A DNA stretch of 64,000 nt from positions 1 through 64,000 of the forward strand of contig CAMVIM010000011.1 of the NCBI GenBank assembly GCA_947167515.1, written 5' to 3'. Below are positions 33,067 through 42,705 of the stretch, in pieces (position 1 is the first letter of the stretch; every line of letters starts with the position of its first letter). A program made the position numbers and the translations under genes. Origin of the DNA: an uncultured Prevotellaceae bacterium (GTDB lineage Bacteria > Bacteroidota > Bacteroidia > Bacteroidales > Bacteroidaceae). Under the pieces are notes generated by a model that was not told the origin of the DNA, made no database searches, and saw only the letters and a list, made by a program, of their open reading frames with translations.

Positions 33067-35928
33067 ATGAAAACCTGTTGCACATTATTTGTTTTTATTG
33101 CGCTTTGGCTGCTTCCATCGGGGATGAACGCTCAGCACCTAAACCTGTCCGATTCGGTTGTGATAGGGTCGGATGAGTATGTGAACCTTGTGCGCCTGAT
33201 GCAGAAGGTGTGGCACTTCAACCACGAGGTGCCACAGGAGAAAGTGTATCTGCACTTCGACAACACCGGCTACTTCAAGGGAGAGAAGATGTGGTTCAAG
33301 GGCTATGTGGTGCGCACGGACACGGGACAGCCCACCGACATGAGCAGTGTGCTCTATGCTGAACTAGTGGATCCCAGCGGAGAGGTGATTCAGAAGCGGA
33401 AACTCTACATCGACAAGGGGGAGGCTGTGGGCGACTTCTCGCTCGACACGCTCTATGTGACGGGCTTCTATGAGGTGAGGGCCTATACACGCTACATGAT
33501 GAACTGGGGAGGAACGGGGATTTACTCGCGTGTGTTTCCCATCTTCAAGCAGCCACGTCAGGAGGGGGACTATTCGCGCATGGAGATAGACCGTTTTTCC
33601 TACCGCAAACGTCAGCCAAACTATCGTGAGGTGCCCTATGAGGTGATGGCGGAAACGGATTCCGTGAAAAAGCAGAATCAGTTGAAGATGAAACGTCTGC
33701 CTCACGGGAAAGTGCATGTGAACTTCTATCCGGAAGGAGGAAATCTGGTGGAGGACTTGCCGGCGAGGGTGGCTTTTGCCGTGAACGACGATATGGGAAG
33801 GACTTTCGATGCAGAGGGGGTGATACTGGATGAAGAGAAGCAGTTGATGGGTGGGGCGGTCACCTTCAGGGATGGGTGCGGCTATTTTGACCTCACGCCC
33901 GACGATGAGCCGAAATACTTGCGGCTGACCACCGCCGACGGTAAGCAGCAGGAGTTTCAGTTGCCAGAGGCGATGCCGGAGGGAATCAGCCTGATGCTCA
34001 ACACGCTGGGCGACCCCGATGTGGTGGCGAACCTGTCGGCTTCGCTGACGATGCAGGACCGCTTGATTGGCTATACGCTGATGCACGATGGGCGCATCGT
34101 GATGTGCGACACGCTGCTGTGCCGACCTCAGATGGCGCTGAAGTTTGCCCGCGAGGATTTGCCGGAAGGGGTGAACCAGTTGACTTTCTTCGATGCAGAG
34201 GGTCATGTGCTGGCTGAACGACTCTTTTTCATCTGCCCGAAGAGAAGCACGGAACATCGGGTGGCTATAAGCACTCCTACCGACCACCTCGTGCCGTGTG
34301 GCAAGGTGCGTCTGGACATTCAGGCTCAGCCTCATGCAAGCCTTTCCCTCTCGGCTATGGACTTTGCAACAATGACGAATGGCAAGGAGGGGAACATGCT
34401 GACGTGGATGCTGCTGTCGAGCGAACTGAAGGGTTACATCGCCAAGCCAGAATATTACTTTGAGAGCGATGACCGCGAACACCGCATCATGGCCGACCTG
34501 CTCATGATGGTGCAGGGATGGCGACGCTATCGGTGGGACTTGATGGCGGGCAACGAGCGGTTCAGGCGGATTTATCCCATAGAAGACCAACTCTACATCA
34601 GCGGTACCGTCATGCAGCGGCGGAGGGATGTGCCAGTGGTGAATGAACGGTTGCGCGCCTATCTGTTCATCAAGAACGAACATTCGCCTATGGGCGAGTG
34701 GATGTATGGCGACTGCGTGACCGACAGCGTGGGTGGCTTCGCCTTTGCCATGCCGAATGCGTGGCATGAGTGGAACTTGCAGTTGATTCTACGCGATGCC
34801 TATGACTTCGGCGTTGGAAAATCAGGGAAAGTGGGTGTGAATGATTCTCGGCAGGACTATCGGGTGATGCTCGACCGCCACTTTGAGCCTCAGCCTCGTT
34901 GGCTCTCGCCGTATGAGACTGACACGTTGGCGAGGGTGCGCCCCAATCTCTATGCAGAGGTGCCCGACTCGGTGTTTGAGGACTTGCAGGACGTGCAGCT
35001 GCAGCGGCGCACTCATGTGCTGAAGGAAGTGAAAGTGCGTGCCCGTCGTCGCATCTTCGATGATGCCAGGGCTGCATGGGAGGACGAAAGTCAAGGTCGC
35101 CATTTGGCCAGCATCCACTATAATGTGGATAGGGAAGTGGACCGCATCTACGATAATGGGGGCATGATACCAGGTATCTATGAGTGGCTCTATGAGCGCA
35201 ATCCGCTTTTCCACGCCTCAGGCACCGACCGCTATCTGCCCACTCAAGCCAAGGATAACATCGAGAAGGTGAAACTCGACAAGCGTGATGCCGAAGAAAT
35301 CATCGATTATGGCAATCCGTTCAGCAACCTCAACGCCTACAAGGAGGGTGTCATCTATCAGACTCACCTGACGGGCACAACGGTGAAACGCTCGAAGCAG
35401 GGGGCACAGGTGTACGAAGATGGTTTGAGCTACAAAGGCCGTCCCATCATCTGGATTCTCAACAATAGTTATGCTGGCATCACCTCCACCACCGACATCC
35501 GCATCGGCTATCTGTTGGTGCATGATGGCTCCGTCGAGGAGTTCCCCACTTTCATCGATGAGGTGAAGTCCATCTATCTGTCTGAAGATGTGAATGCCGC
35601 CGACCGCTATGTGTATTGTCCCGACCTGAAAGGGAAAAGCCCCGTGACAGTTTTTGTCTATACGCACCATCAGTTTCCGTGGAAGAAGAACGGCTTGCGC
35701 AAGACTTACTTTCAGGCCTATGATAAGCCCGACACCTTCGAAATGGACGACTACAGCAAAGTGCCGCCCATGGAGGACTTCCGTCGCACCATTTTCTGGA
35801 AACCTGATGTGAAGACGGATGCCAACGGGCATGCAACACTTGAGTTTTGGAATAATTCTTCCGCTCGTCGTCTCTTCATCTCGGCTGAAGGCATGACGGC
35901 TGAAGGTGTTCTTTTGACTAATGAATGA
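33067..35928 (+). CDS. Large exported MG2-like surface protein with plug-like tail
   Basis: The ATG at 33067 gives a signal peptide (MKTCCTLFVFIALWLLPSGMNAQ) and 953 residues; the longer frame runs through the promoter and palindrome array. It contains a macroglobulin MG2-like segment (QEKVYLHFDNTGYFKGEKMW, then LYAELVDPSGEVIQKRKL and GFYEVRAYTRYMMNW), then a second beta-rich region, and a segment near 735-900 (HVLKEVKVRARRR..., then RGRPIIWILNN) like the TonB plug-type tail of Bacteroidota envelope proteins. Likely outer membrane or surface attached. Its role is unknown. A shorter relative follows nine bases later. Confidence 0.75.
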   Translation: MKTCCTLFVFIALWLLPSGMNAQHLNLSDSVVIGSDEYVNLVRLMQKVWHFNHEVPQEKVYLHFDNTGYFKGEKMWFKGYVVRTDTGQPTDMSSVLYAELVDPSGEVIQKRKLYIDKGEAVGDFSLDTLYVTGFYEVRAYTRYMMNWGGTGIYSRVFPIFKQPRQEGDYSRMEIDRFSYRKRQPNYREVPYEVMAETDSVKKQNQLKMKRLPHGKVHVNFYPEGGNLVEDLPARVAFAVNDDMGRTFDAEGVILDEEKQLMGGAVTFRDGCGYFDLTPDDEPKYLRLTTADGKQQEFQLPEAMPEGISLMLNTLGDPDVVANLSASLTMQDRLIGYTLMHDGRIVMCDTLLCRPQMALKFAREDLPEGVNQLTFFDAEGHVLAERLFFICPKRSTEHRVAISTPTDHLVPCGKVRLDIQAQPHASLSLSAMDFATMTNGKEGNMLTWMLLSSELKGYIAKPEYYFESDDREHRIMADLLMMVQGWRRYRWDLMAGNERFRRIYPIEDQLYISGTVMQRRRDVPVVNERLRAYLFIKNEHSPMGEWMYGDCVTDSVGGFAFAMPNAWHEWNLQLILRDAYDFGVGKSGKVGVNDSRQDYRVMLDRHFEPQPRWLSPYETDTLARVRPNLYAEVPDSVFEDLQDVQLQRRTHVLKEVKVRARRRIFDDARAAWEDESQGRHLASIHYNVDREVDRIYDNGGMIPGIYEWLYERNPLFHASGTDRYLPTQAKDNIEKVKLDKRDAEEIIDYGNPFSNLNAYKEGVIYQTHLTGTTVKRSKQGAQVYEDGLSYKGRPIIWILNNSYAGITSTTDIRIGYLLVHDGSVEEFPTFIDEVKSIYLSEDVNAADRYVYCPDLKGKSPVTVFVYTHHQFPWKKNGLRKTYFQAYDKPDTFEMDDYSKVPPMEDFRRTIFWKPDVKTDANGHATLEFWNNSSARRLFISAEGMTAEGVLLTNE

Positions 35929-35937
35929 GAATGACTG

Positions 35938-37377
35938 ATGAATGAGAATATGGAATGGTGGATTCTGGTTTGGGTGGCCTTATGGGGCATCTGCTCACCG
36001 GCTGAAGCGCAAACTCCGATGCTGCGCGAGCGGGTGACATTGAAGCACGATAAACCTCAGGGATGTGAATGGGGAGATACGCTCCACTTTGAGGCTTTTG
36101 TGGAACGTGAAGGGAAAGAGGGTGCCACCGACTATAGCCGTGTGCTCTATGTGGAACTTCTGAGCCGCCAAGGCTATGTGGTAGTGCGAAAAAAATTGCC
36201 CATCGTGGACGGATGGGCAAAGGGAACGCTATGGGTGGATAGCCTTTACGGGTCAGGCTTTTACGAGCTGAGAGCCTACACGAGATACATGACAAACTGG
36301 AATGATTGCCAGTATTTCAGTCAGGTGGTGCCTGTGTGGGTGCCAGAGCGGCTGTTGAAGAAACCTCTGAAGGAAGGGGAACGCTGCCTCCGAACCTACT
36401 CCTCCCGAATGGTGAGCGAGAAATCACCTATAGCCGAACGGGTTCGCCACTATCGCGACACCATTTTTGCGCTCACACAACCAGTGGAGAAGAACCTGAT
36501 GGTGTTTGGACATATCGAACCGAAATACAAGAACCCGACTGAGACTGACAAACGGTTGGGCAACCGTCGGCTGCTGATGATGGTCAATCAGGGGGAAAAG
36601 CGTTTCGGGGGATCTGCTGAAACAGATTCAATGGGACGATATGCCTTGTTTTTCCCCGATATGCAGGGCGAATGGAATTTGCGCATTCGTGGACCGAAAG
36701 GAGTGGATTGGAGCCGATGGCGGGTGATGCTCGATGAATTATTTGCCCCCCATCCACGCTACTTGCTGGCTGATGAGTTGGAACCGAAGAACTTCGGACT
36801 GAAAAAATGGAAAAACGAGAAAGGGGATGAGAAATGGACAAGTTGTTTCATCGACTGCAACGAAGCCACCCTCGCCATGAAGAACAGCAGTTACATCCCC
36901 ACAGGCTTCTATGCCTTTTTGGGCAGGGCCGATAACCGCTTTGAGCGTACGACGGGTGTGGCTTCGCCTATCATTCTCAATGTGGCGCGTGACAGTGCCT
37001 ACCACAAGTATATAGACCTCGAACTGATAGGTCACGACTCTACCGACCCGCGAACGGTGTGTGTGGATGGACCGAGTTTCAATGGGCGCCCCATCGTTTG
37101 GATTGTCAATGGGGCTTATCGCTTGGTCACAGGGCTGAAAAAGGAAATCACGGATTTTGAGGTGTTGCGCCCCACCCGAAAGTCGATGCCGCTTTATGCG
37201 GATGAGGTCAAACGGGTGTTCATCACGGAGAATCCAACGGCTTTCCTTCCCTATGTGCGCTGTTCGGTCTTGGAGAAGAAACGCCCTGTGACGGTGTTTG
37301 TCGAACTGAACGCTCACTTCGTCTATGACGATTCAGGCCTGATGAATACGTCTTGGGAAGGTTTTTCGGAGGAGTAG
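35938..37377 (+). CDS. Shorter paralogue of the MG2-like surface protein
   Basis: The 479-residue protein has a signal peptide (ending SPAEAQ) and an MG2-like domain whose DYSRVLYVELLSRQG and GSGFYELRAYTRYMTNW segments parallel those of its neighbour, as does the late GPSFNGRPIVWIVNGAYR. It lacks the middle half of the upstream protein. Start at 35938 or at the in-frame ATG 35950 both give a signal peptide. The two are probably one operon, ending at the hairpin terminator 37400-37449. Function unknown. Confidence 0.72.
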   Translation: MNENMEWWILVWVALWGICSPAEAQTPMLRERVTLKHDKPQGCEWGDTLHFEAFVEREGKEGATDYSRVLYVELLSRQGYVVVRKKLPIVDGWAKGTLWVDSLYGSGFYELRAYTRYMTNWNDCQYFSQVVPVWVPERLLKKPLKEGERCLRTYSSRMVSEKSPIAERVRHYRDTIFALTQPVEKNLMVFGHIEPKYKNPTETDKRLGNRRLLMMVNQGEKRFGGSAETDSMGRYALFFPDMQGEWNLRIRGPKGVDWSRWRVMLDELFAPHPRYLLADELEPKNFGLKKWKNEKGDEKWTSCFIDCNEATLAMKNSSYIPTGFYAFLGRADNRFERTTGVASPIILNVARDSAYHKYIDLELIGHDSTDPRTVCVDGPSFNGRPIVWIVNGAYRLVTGLKKEITDFEVLRPTRKSMPLYADEVKRVFITENPTAFLPYVRCSVLEKKRPVTVFVELNAHFVYDDSGLMNTSWEGFSEE

Positions 37378-37399
37378 TTCAAGGTTTGGAAAAGTACAA

Positions 37400-37449
37400 A
37401 AAAAGGCTGGCAGTCAAGCGTGTGTCGTTGCTTGACTGCCAGCCTTTTT
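37400..37449. terminator. Bidirectional rho-independent terminator between convergent operons
   Basis: A perfect 20-bp inverted repeat (AAAAAGGCTGGCAGTCAAGC and its complement) with a ten-base loop and A/T flanks on each side. It lies between the plus-strand MG2 pair and the minus-strand T6SS operon and can end both. Confidence 0.92.
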
Positions 37450-37598
37450 AGGATTGGAAGTTGATGATTATGAATTAGAATTTGAGATTTGAGAACCTCG
37501 GCGTAGTCAATAAAGAACCTTTAGCATTCGGCGTAGCCAATTAAGATTTGAAAGTTGAAATCGCCCAGTGCGTGGACTGGCAGCGCATGAGCTGGTGG

Positions 37599-38465
37599 CT
37601 ATAGGTTTTCCAGCCGTTTTTTGGCGGGTTCGTATCCTTGCTGGGCTGCACGGAGGAACCACTGCTTGGCTTTGGCGCGGTTCTTTTCGGTGCCAATGCC
37701 TTGTTCGTACATGATGCCGATGTTGTATTGTGCAGCTACATGACCTTGTTCTGCGGCGAGGTCGTACCAATGGAAGGCCTGGCTGTAGTTCTTGCCCACG
37801 CCTTGCCCTTGGTAGTACATGATGCCGATGTTGTTCTGTGCATCAGCATCGCCCTGCTCGGCTGCCATGCGATACCACTTCATGGCTTCCTTGTGGTTGA
37901 CGGGTGTGCCGAGTCCGGCTGAGTAGAGCACTCCGAGGTTGTACTGCGCTACGGCATCGCCTGCTTCGGCGCGTGGGCGGTACTTCTTGATGGCTTCAGC
38001 ATACTTTACCTTGTCCTTCGAACTGAGTTTCTCCTTGTCCTTCCCATTCTTTTTCTTTCCACTGGGCAGGGACTGGAGTATATCGTTGGTGGCAGGACGT
38101 TCGACGATGAGGGGTGGCAGGTTGTCAAGTTGCTTGGCGGCGAGGTCGTACAGCTGTTGAGCCTTCACCGTGTCGGGGTCCACACCGAAGCCTTCGATGT
38201 AAAAGAGCGAGAGGTTATACTGAGCTGTGGGTTCGCCCTTCTCTGCAGCCATGGTGAACCACTTGATGGCCTCGGCGTAGTTTTGTTCCACGTCGTACTG
38301 TCCCGTTGAGTAAACGATGCCGAGGAAACACTGGGCGTCCACGTTGCCCTGCTCGGCAGCAGCGATGGCACTTGGAATGTCTGGTTCGTCATCGGTCTGC
38401 ACGTTGTCCTGAGCGCGGAGACAGATCGGGAAGATGAGAAGCAGTGATAGGATGAGTGATTTCAT
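37599..38465 (-). CDS. Exported Sel1-repeat protein, end of the T6SS operon
   Basis: The start at 38465 gives a signal peptide (MKSLILSLLLIFPICLRAQ) and 288 residues; the longer frame overlaps the phosphatase gene. It has about five Sel1-type repeats (A-x-x-x-N-L-G-x-x-Y-x-x-G-x-x-V...A-x-x-W-x-x-x-A-A-E-Q-G), for example around DAQNNIGIMYYQGQGVG and AAQYNIGIMYEQGIGT. Such repeats form protein-binding solenoids. Periplasmic location is expected. A role with the envelope T6SS or the adjacent kinase is inferred from operon position (14 bases after the phosphatase stop). Confidence 0.82.
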   Translation of the reverse strand: MKSLILSLLLIFPICLRAQDNVQTDDEPDIPSAIAAAEQGNVDAQCFLGIVYSTGQYDVEQNYAEAIKWFTMAAEKGEPTAQYNLSLFYIEGFGVDPDTVKAQQLYDLAAKQLDNLPPLIVERPATNDILQSLPSGKKKNGKDKEKLSSKDKVKYAEAIKKYRPRAEAGDAVAQYNLGVLYSAGLGTPVNHKEAMKWYRMAAEQGDADAQNNIGIMYYQGQGVGKNYSQAFHWYDLAAEQGHVAAQYNIGIMYEQGIGTEKNRAKAKQWFLRAAQQGYEPAKKRLENL

Positions 38466-38479
38466 ACGTGTGATGTTAT

Positions 38480-39328
38480 TTAGGTTCTGTGGAAAAGTCT
38501 TTGGAAAAAGTTGGGCCGTTTTTCTGTGAGATGTGCCACCGCCACGGCGATGTTGTCGTGACCGCCTGTGTTGAGTGCCTGTTGGAGGAGTGCCTGACAG
38601 CACTTGTCTGCTTGATGGGCACAGGAACTGGCTGTGTGCAGGATGGCCTCGTCGTCGGCATAGCCACAAAGACCGTCAGTGCATAAGACGAGCGTGCTCT
38701 CTGCTTTGGTGGGCAGGGTGGTCACCTCTGGCTCAGAAGAGCAATCCACGTCGCCGAGGGCACGGGTGATGATGTTGGCATCGGGATGGGTCAGGGCTTC
38801 CTTGGCTGTGATTTGCCCTTTGTCAACAAGCTCCTGTACGTGGGAGTGGTCGTGGGTGACAGCACGCAGACCGTCTTGCGTCGTGTAGATGTAGCATCGG
38901 CTATCGCCACACCAGGCGATGTGGGTATGTTGGGGCTGCACCCATGCGATGACGATGGTGGTGCCCATGCCGACGGTGTGGAAGTCGCTCTGGATGTGTT
39001 GTTCGATGGCTTCGTCGGCTCGCTTGATGGCTTCGCGAAGGAGGTCGGCGCTTGCCTCTTGCGAATGGATGGCCTTTTCAGCGGCTTCGGGTGTGAGGGT
39101 GTTGCCCACGGTTGTGGTGGCTATGGCCGATGCCACCTCGCCTGCATTGAAGCCGCCGATGCCGTCGGCCACCATCAGGACTGCACCGAGCGGGCCAAGA
39201 GAACCATTGGTCTGGATGTTTTCATTCGTCCATCTGGGATGGGCAAGGTCGATGCAGATGGCAAAGGCATCCTCGTTGTTGTCGCGTTCAAGCCCTGGAT
39301 GGGTGGTAGCGGAGATGGCGATGTTCAT
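38480..39328 (-). CDS. PP2C-family protein Ser/Thr phosphatase
   Basis: The 282-residue cytoplasmic protein has all PP2C metal motifs: RDNNEDAF (about 15-22), MVADGIGG (about 52-59), CTDGL (about 217-221) and GGHDNIAVAV (about 256-265). It removes phosphate from Ser/Thr and should oppose the membrane kinase encoded two genes upstream. A PppA-like phosphatase with a PpkA-like kinase and an FHA protein is the known threonine-phosphorylation switch of some proteobacterial T6SSs. Confidence 0.93.
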   Translation of the reverse strand: MNIAISATTHPGLERDNNEDAFAICIDLAHPRWTNENIQTNGSLGPLGAVLMVADGIGGFNAGEVASAIATTTVGNTLTPEAAEKAIHSQEASADLLREAIKRADEAIEQHIQSDFHTVGMGTTIVIAWVQPQHTHIAWCGDSRCYIYTTQDGLRAVTHDHSHVQELVDKGQITAKEALTHPDANIITRALGDVDCSSEPEVTTLPTKAESTLVLCTDGLCGYADDEAILHTASSCAHQADKCCQALLQQALNTGGHDNIAVAVAHLTEKRPNFFQRLFHRT

Positions 39329-39339
39329 AGTTCAATATT

Positions 39340-41112
39340 CTATATGTCGAGGACGGGGCGGTTAATCTTCTTCTCGGGTGTTGGAGCAGGTTGCTGTGGA
39401 TTGGCTCTGACTCTGCTTTCTATCCTCACGGCTGGCCTACGTGCTGCGGCCGCCTGTTGAGCCTTTGCCTTGTTGTAGTCAACCTCGAAGGGGTAGGTCA
39501 CGGGTGGACATCCTGCCTCGGTCACTTTCACGTTGATGGTGTTCTTGCCTTCTTTCAGGTCGGACACCAGACAGCGGTAGTGTGTCTCTGACACCTTGGT
39601 CAGTGTGGCCTTGTGGCCAACGGAGTGTACGTCCACGTCGTATGGCACGGGGGATTCGCCTTTCAGTCGTGCAGCTGTGATGTTGAAGGTGAAGGTCAGG
39701 TCGCCGTTGGCAGAGAAGATGGTCTTGCTCTCATCCACCTTAATGGTGAGGTACTTGTAGTGCCATGCTTGTGCGTGACATTGGATGACGGCGCTGGTGA
39801 GCCCTTCGTAGGCCACTTGCACGGGGAAGGTCACGTCGGTGATTTCGTCGGGGAGTCCTTCGGGAATGGTGAGTGTGCAGTTGTACTGTATGGCGTTGCC
39901 ATATTTGGTGTCTTTGGCACGTTTTGAGGTGGCATCGAACTGGCAGGTTCCGTCGGGAGCGGAGATGAACTGAGCCGACTCCATCGACACGCTGGGTGGG
40001 GTGTCAAGGCGCAGGGTGGTCTTGAGCTTCTGATGTCGGAACGGGAGGCCGTTTCCGCTGTTGAACTCAAAATCAAACTTTTCCTTGGGGTCAACCTGGA
40101 TGATGCCGCTCTTGCCGTTCAGACTGACGGCAGCGTGGTTGTTGGCGCAGAGATCGACCGCATCGAACTGAGCCGCCAGCACTTCGGTGCCGTCGTAGGA
40201 GATGCCCTTCTTTCCACCACGTTCATAAACGGAGAGTTTCGACGTGGGGTCGCCGAAGGCCGAGTGGAGGGGAAAGGTCTGCTTTTCGCCACCTCTCTGG
40301 ATGGACTGCAGTATCATCTGCTCATTCAACTCCACGGTCACGTCGCCACCCTTGCCCTTGGCCTTCAGTGTCAGGGGACCTGTGGTGGACGGAGTGATGC
40401 GGTCTTTGATAGCGGTGGTGAGTTTAGCTGGTGATTTGCCGCCATCGGCAGAGATGGGTGTGAGCGAAAGGTCAGAATCGCTGAAGAGGTATAGTTGTCC
40501 CTTCAGCACCACTACGCACTTGCCCTTGCCGTTGACGGACGAGATGAACTCAATGCCGCCTGTTGAAACATCCTTGCCGTTCAGCAGGATTTGTGATGGC
40601 TGCATGTCTCCTGTGATGAGGCACCATGTAGCTCCCTTGCGCTTGTCGGGGCTGGGATACTTTTGGCAAGCTGAGAACCCGTTGGAGAACGGATAGGCTT
40701 GTGCTGCTGCTCCCGCCACGTGGCCATCGACATCGAGATAGACGAAGTCGTTGCCTTCCTTGACGAGCAAATTGCCTTCGGAGTATCGTGCGAAGCTATG
40801 GGCCACGGTGTAGCCCTTCAGTTCCTTGAACTGTCCGCTGATGGTGTAGTAACCCGTGATGTTGGACGTGCTGGGTTTGGTGGTCACGGCGATGTCGTCG
40901 CCCACGGCATGCAGCACGTCTTCCGACTTGACCAGGCACTTGCCTTCAAGGTTCATGAGCATGCTGCTGTTGCCCTCACCGGCAATCACCAGACTCTGTC
41001 CTTCAGAAGCTTGGATGATGTCGTAGGTCGGGGAAACTACCCAATGGGCTATCTGTGCCCGGAGGGGCATCAGGCTTGGAAATGTGAGGAGCGCAATTGC
41101 GAGTCTTTTCAT
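39340..41112 (-). CDS. Exported WG-repeat-like/Ig-like protein of unknown function
   Basis: The 590-residue protein has a signal peptide (MKRLAIALLTFPSLMPLRAQ). The first 350 residues read as repeated beta units with YL.DG, LNGK and KKGISYDGTEV patterns like WG or WD-type repeats; after that come Ig-like beta domains (LTIPEGLPDEITDVTFPVQV, and a KEGKNTINVKVTEAG segment). The tail is rich in Gln, Ala and Pro. Located between the kinase and phosphatase genes, it may sense an envelope signal for them. No family is certain. Confidence 0.6.
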   Translation of the reverse strand: MKRLAIALLTFPSLMPLRAQIAHWVVSPTYDIIQASEGQSLVIAGEGNSSMLMNLEGKCLVKSEDVLHAVGDDIAVTTKPSTSNITGYYTISGQFKELKGYTVAHSFARYSEGNLLVKEGNDFVYLDVDGHVAGAAAQAYPFSNGFSACQKYPSPDKRKGATWCLITGDMQPSQILLNGKDVSTGGIEFISSVNGKGKCVVVLKGQLYLFSDSDLSLTPISADGGKSPAKLTTAIKDRITPSTTGPLTLKAKGKGGDVTVELNEQMILQSIQRGGEKQTFPLHSAFGDPTSKLSVYERGGKKGISYDGTEVLAAQFDAVDLCANNHAAVSLNGKSGIIQVDPKEKFDFEFNSGNGLPFRHQKLKTTLRLDTPPSVSMESAQFISAPDGTCQFDATSKRAKDTKYGNAIQYNCTLTIPEGLPDEITDVTFPVQVAYEGLTSAVIQCHAQAWHYKYLTIKVDESKTIFSANGDLTFTFNITAARLKGESPVPYDVDVHSVGHKATLTKVSETHYRCLVSDLKEGKNTINVKVTEAGCPPVTYPFEVDYNKAKAQQAAAARRPAVRIESRVRANPQQPAPTPEKKINRPVLDI

Positions 41113-41144
41113 GGGGATGAATTGGTTTGATGGGAAGTATAATG

Positions 41145-42635
41145 CTACTCAAATGTGGCGAGTCCTCGGTCGATGCGTTCGAGCAACGCCTTGTCTTCAG
41201 CCAGTGTGGCCCATTCCCTGGAGCGGTAGAGGAAGCGTTTCCCCTTCTCGTAGTTGGGCTGGTAGATGTTGTTGGGCATCACGTAGTAGCAGGCCAGACG
41301 GTAGGTGGCTTGGGCGTTGATGTCGGCATAGGTCGAGTCGTTGAGTTCCATGATGCGTGTGAAGAAGGCGACGGCCTTGTTGCTGTAGCGGTCGGCTGTG
41401 GGCAGATAGCTGTTGTCCATTTCGATGCCTAGCAGTTGCTTGCGCCTGACGGAGGCTGAATCAGAGTACCAGCCGTAGGTAAAGGCCATCTGGTAGAGTG
41501 CTGGCACATAGTCGCGACCAGCCAGTTTGCTCATTTCGACGATGCCTTTGTTGAGGGAGTCGATATTCTCGCTTTCCATGTTACGCAAGGCATTCGCATA
41601 GAGTTCCTTGATGGGTGTTTCTTGTTTCGTCTCTACAATCACTTCTGGAGTGGCAAAATAGCGTGAGAGCCCGAAGGTGAGACCGCCACATAGGAGAATG
41701 GCCACAACGATGAGGGTGATGTAGAGAGGCTTCTTCGACTTGATGGGGTATTGACGCGTCTTCGCCGACTCGATGAGTTGCTGCGCCGTTGGACGCAGGT
41801 CTTTGTTTTTGTTGAGACAGGCGTAGATGAGCCGCTGCACATCGGGCGACACCTTGGGTAAGGTGGGCATGGGAGCGGCATCGTCCTGCATCTGCACCCA
41901 TCCTCCTTCTTCGCCAAAGGGCACCTCACCCGTGAGAATCTCGCAAAGGGTGGCACCCACAGCCCAGATGTCGCTTTCAGGCATAGGCTCCACCTCTTCC
42001 TCGAAGCGTTCGGGAGCCATGTATGCCATCGTGCCGCTGTTTTCCTCCTCGTAGTAGCCATGTTGTCCACCTCGTTTGGCACTGATCCCGAAGTCGGTGA
42101 TGGCGAAGTTGTTGTTGTCATCGATGAGGATGTTGCCAGGCTTGATGTCTTGGTGTATGATGGGGGGCTGGAGGGCATGGAGGTAGGCGAGGCCAGAGGA
42201 TACATCAAGGATGTATTTCCAGATTTCGTCTTCGGTGATTTCACGACCTATAAGGTGTTCGGACGAACCGAGCTGGCAGTAGGGGAGCACCAGATAGGGC
42301 ACTTCCCTGAAGATGGAGAAGTGGGTGGGGTGGATGAGGTTGGTGTGGTGGCAGTTGAACACGATAGTGTATTCGTCACGGAACCGTTGCTCGCCCTCAA
42401 TGTCCAGTGCATTGTGAGGACGGTAGATTTTAATGGCCACCACAAGGCCGTATTCTCCCGCTTCCTCTTCACTGAGTCCGTCAAGTTCGTTGACCTTCGA
42501 TGGGTCGTTCATGGTGTTGACATCCAGTGCTGTCCACACATCGGCGGTAGCACCTGCAGTGCTGAGCGAACGGAGCAGCTTGTAATGCCCGTCGAATAAT
42601 TCGCCACTGTCGATAAGTTTCTCTATATCAAGCAT
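41145..42635 (-). CDS. Membrane Ser/Thr protein kinase (PknB/PpkA-like)
   Basis: The 496-residue protein has an N-terminal Hanks kinase domain (about 15-290): VVAIKIYRP (ATP Lys), HQDIKPGN (catalytic loop, with Gln where Arg is usual), TDFGISAK, TMAYMAPERF and SDIWAVGATLCEILTG. One membrane helix follows (about 305-325), then an about 170-residue periplasmic helical part with TPR/Sel1-like features. It likely phosphorylates a T6SS component. The partner phosphatase and an FHA-like domain are in the same operon. Confidence 0.92.
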   Translation of the reverse strand: MLDIEKLIDSGELFDGHYKLLRSLSTAGATADVWTALDVNTMNDPSKVNELDGLSEEEAGEYGLVVAIKIYRPHNALDIEGEQRFRDEYTIVFNCHHTNLIHPTHFSIFREVPYLVLPYCQLGSSEHLIGREITEDEIWKYILDVSSGLAYLHALQPPIIHQDIKPGNILIDDNNNFAITDFGISAKRGGQHGYYEEENSGTMAYMAPERFEEEVEPMPESDIWAVGATLCEILTGEVPFGEEGGWVQMQDDAAPMPTLPKVSPDVQRLIYACLNKNKDLRPTAQQLIESAKTRQYPIKSKKPLYITLIVVAILLCGGLTFGLSRYFATPEVIVETKQETPIKELYANALRNMESENIDSLNKGIVEMSKLAGRDYVPALYQMAFTYGWYSDSASVRRKQLLGIEMDNSYLPTADRYSNKAVAFFTRIMELNDSTYADINAQATYRLACYYVMPNNIYQPNYEKGKRFLYRSREWATLAEDKALLERIDRGLATFE

Positions 42636-42705
42636 ATTTCAATTGTCAATTATCATTTGTCGATTATCGATTCTCAATGATCAATTATCAAGAATGGGCT
42701 GGCGA

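Noticed and set aside
38466-38669. N-terminal extension of the Sel1 protein
   Set aside because: It overlaps the phosphatase gene and the signal peptide begins at 38465.
42636-42705. AT-rich AATTGATCAATTATC-like repeats as a regulatory site
   Set aside because: Similar simple sequences occur in several gaps here (about 21885-21915, 47041-47065), so they look like common intergenic filler.
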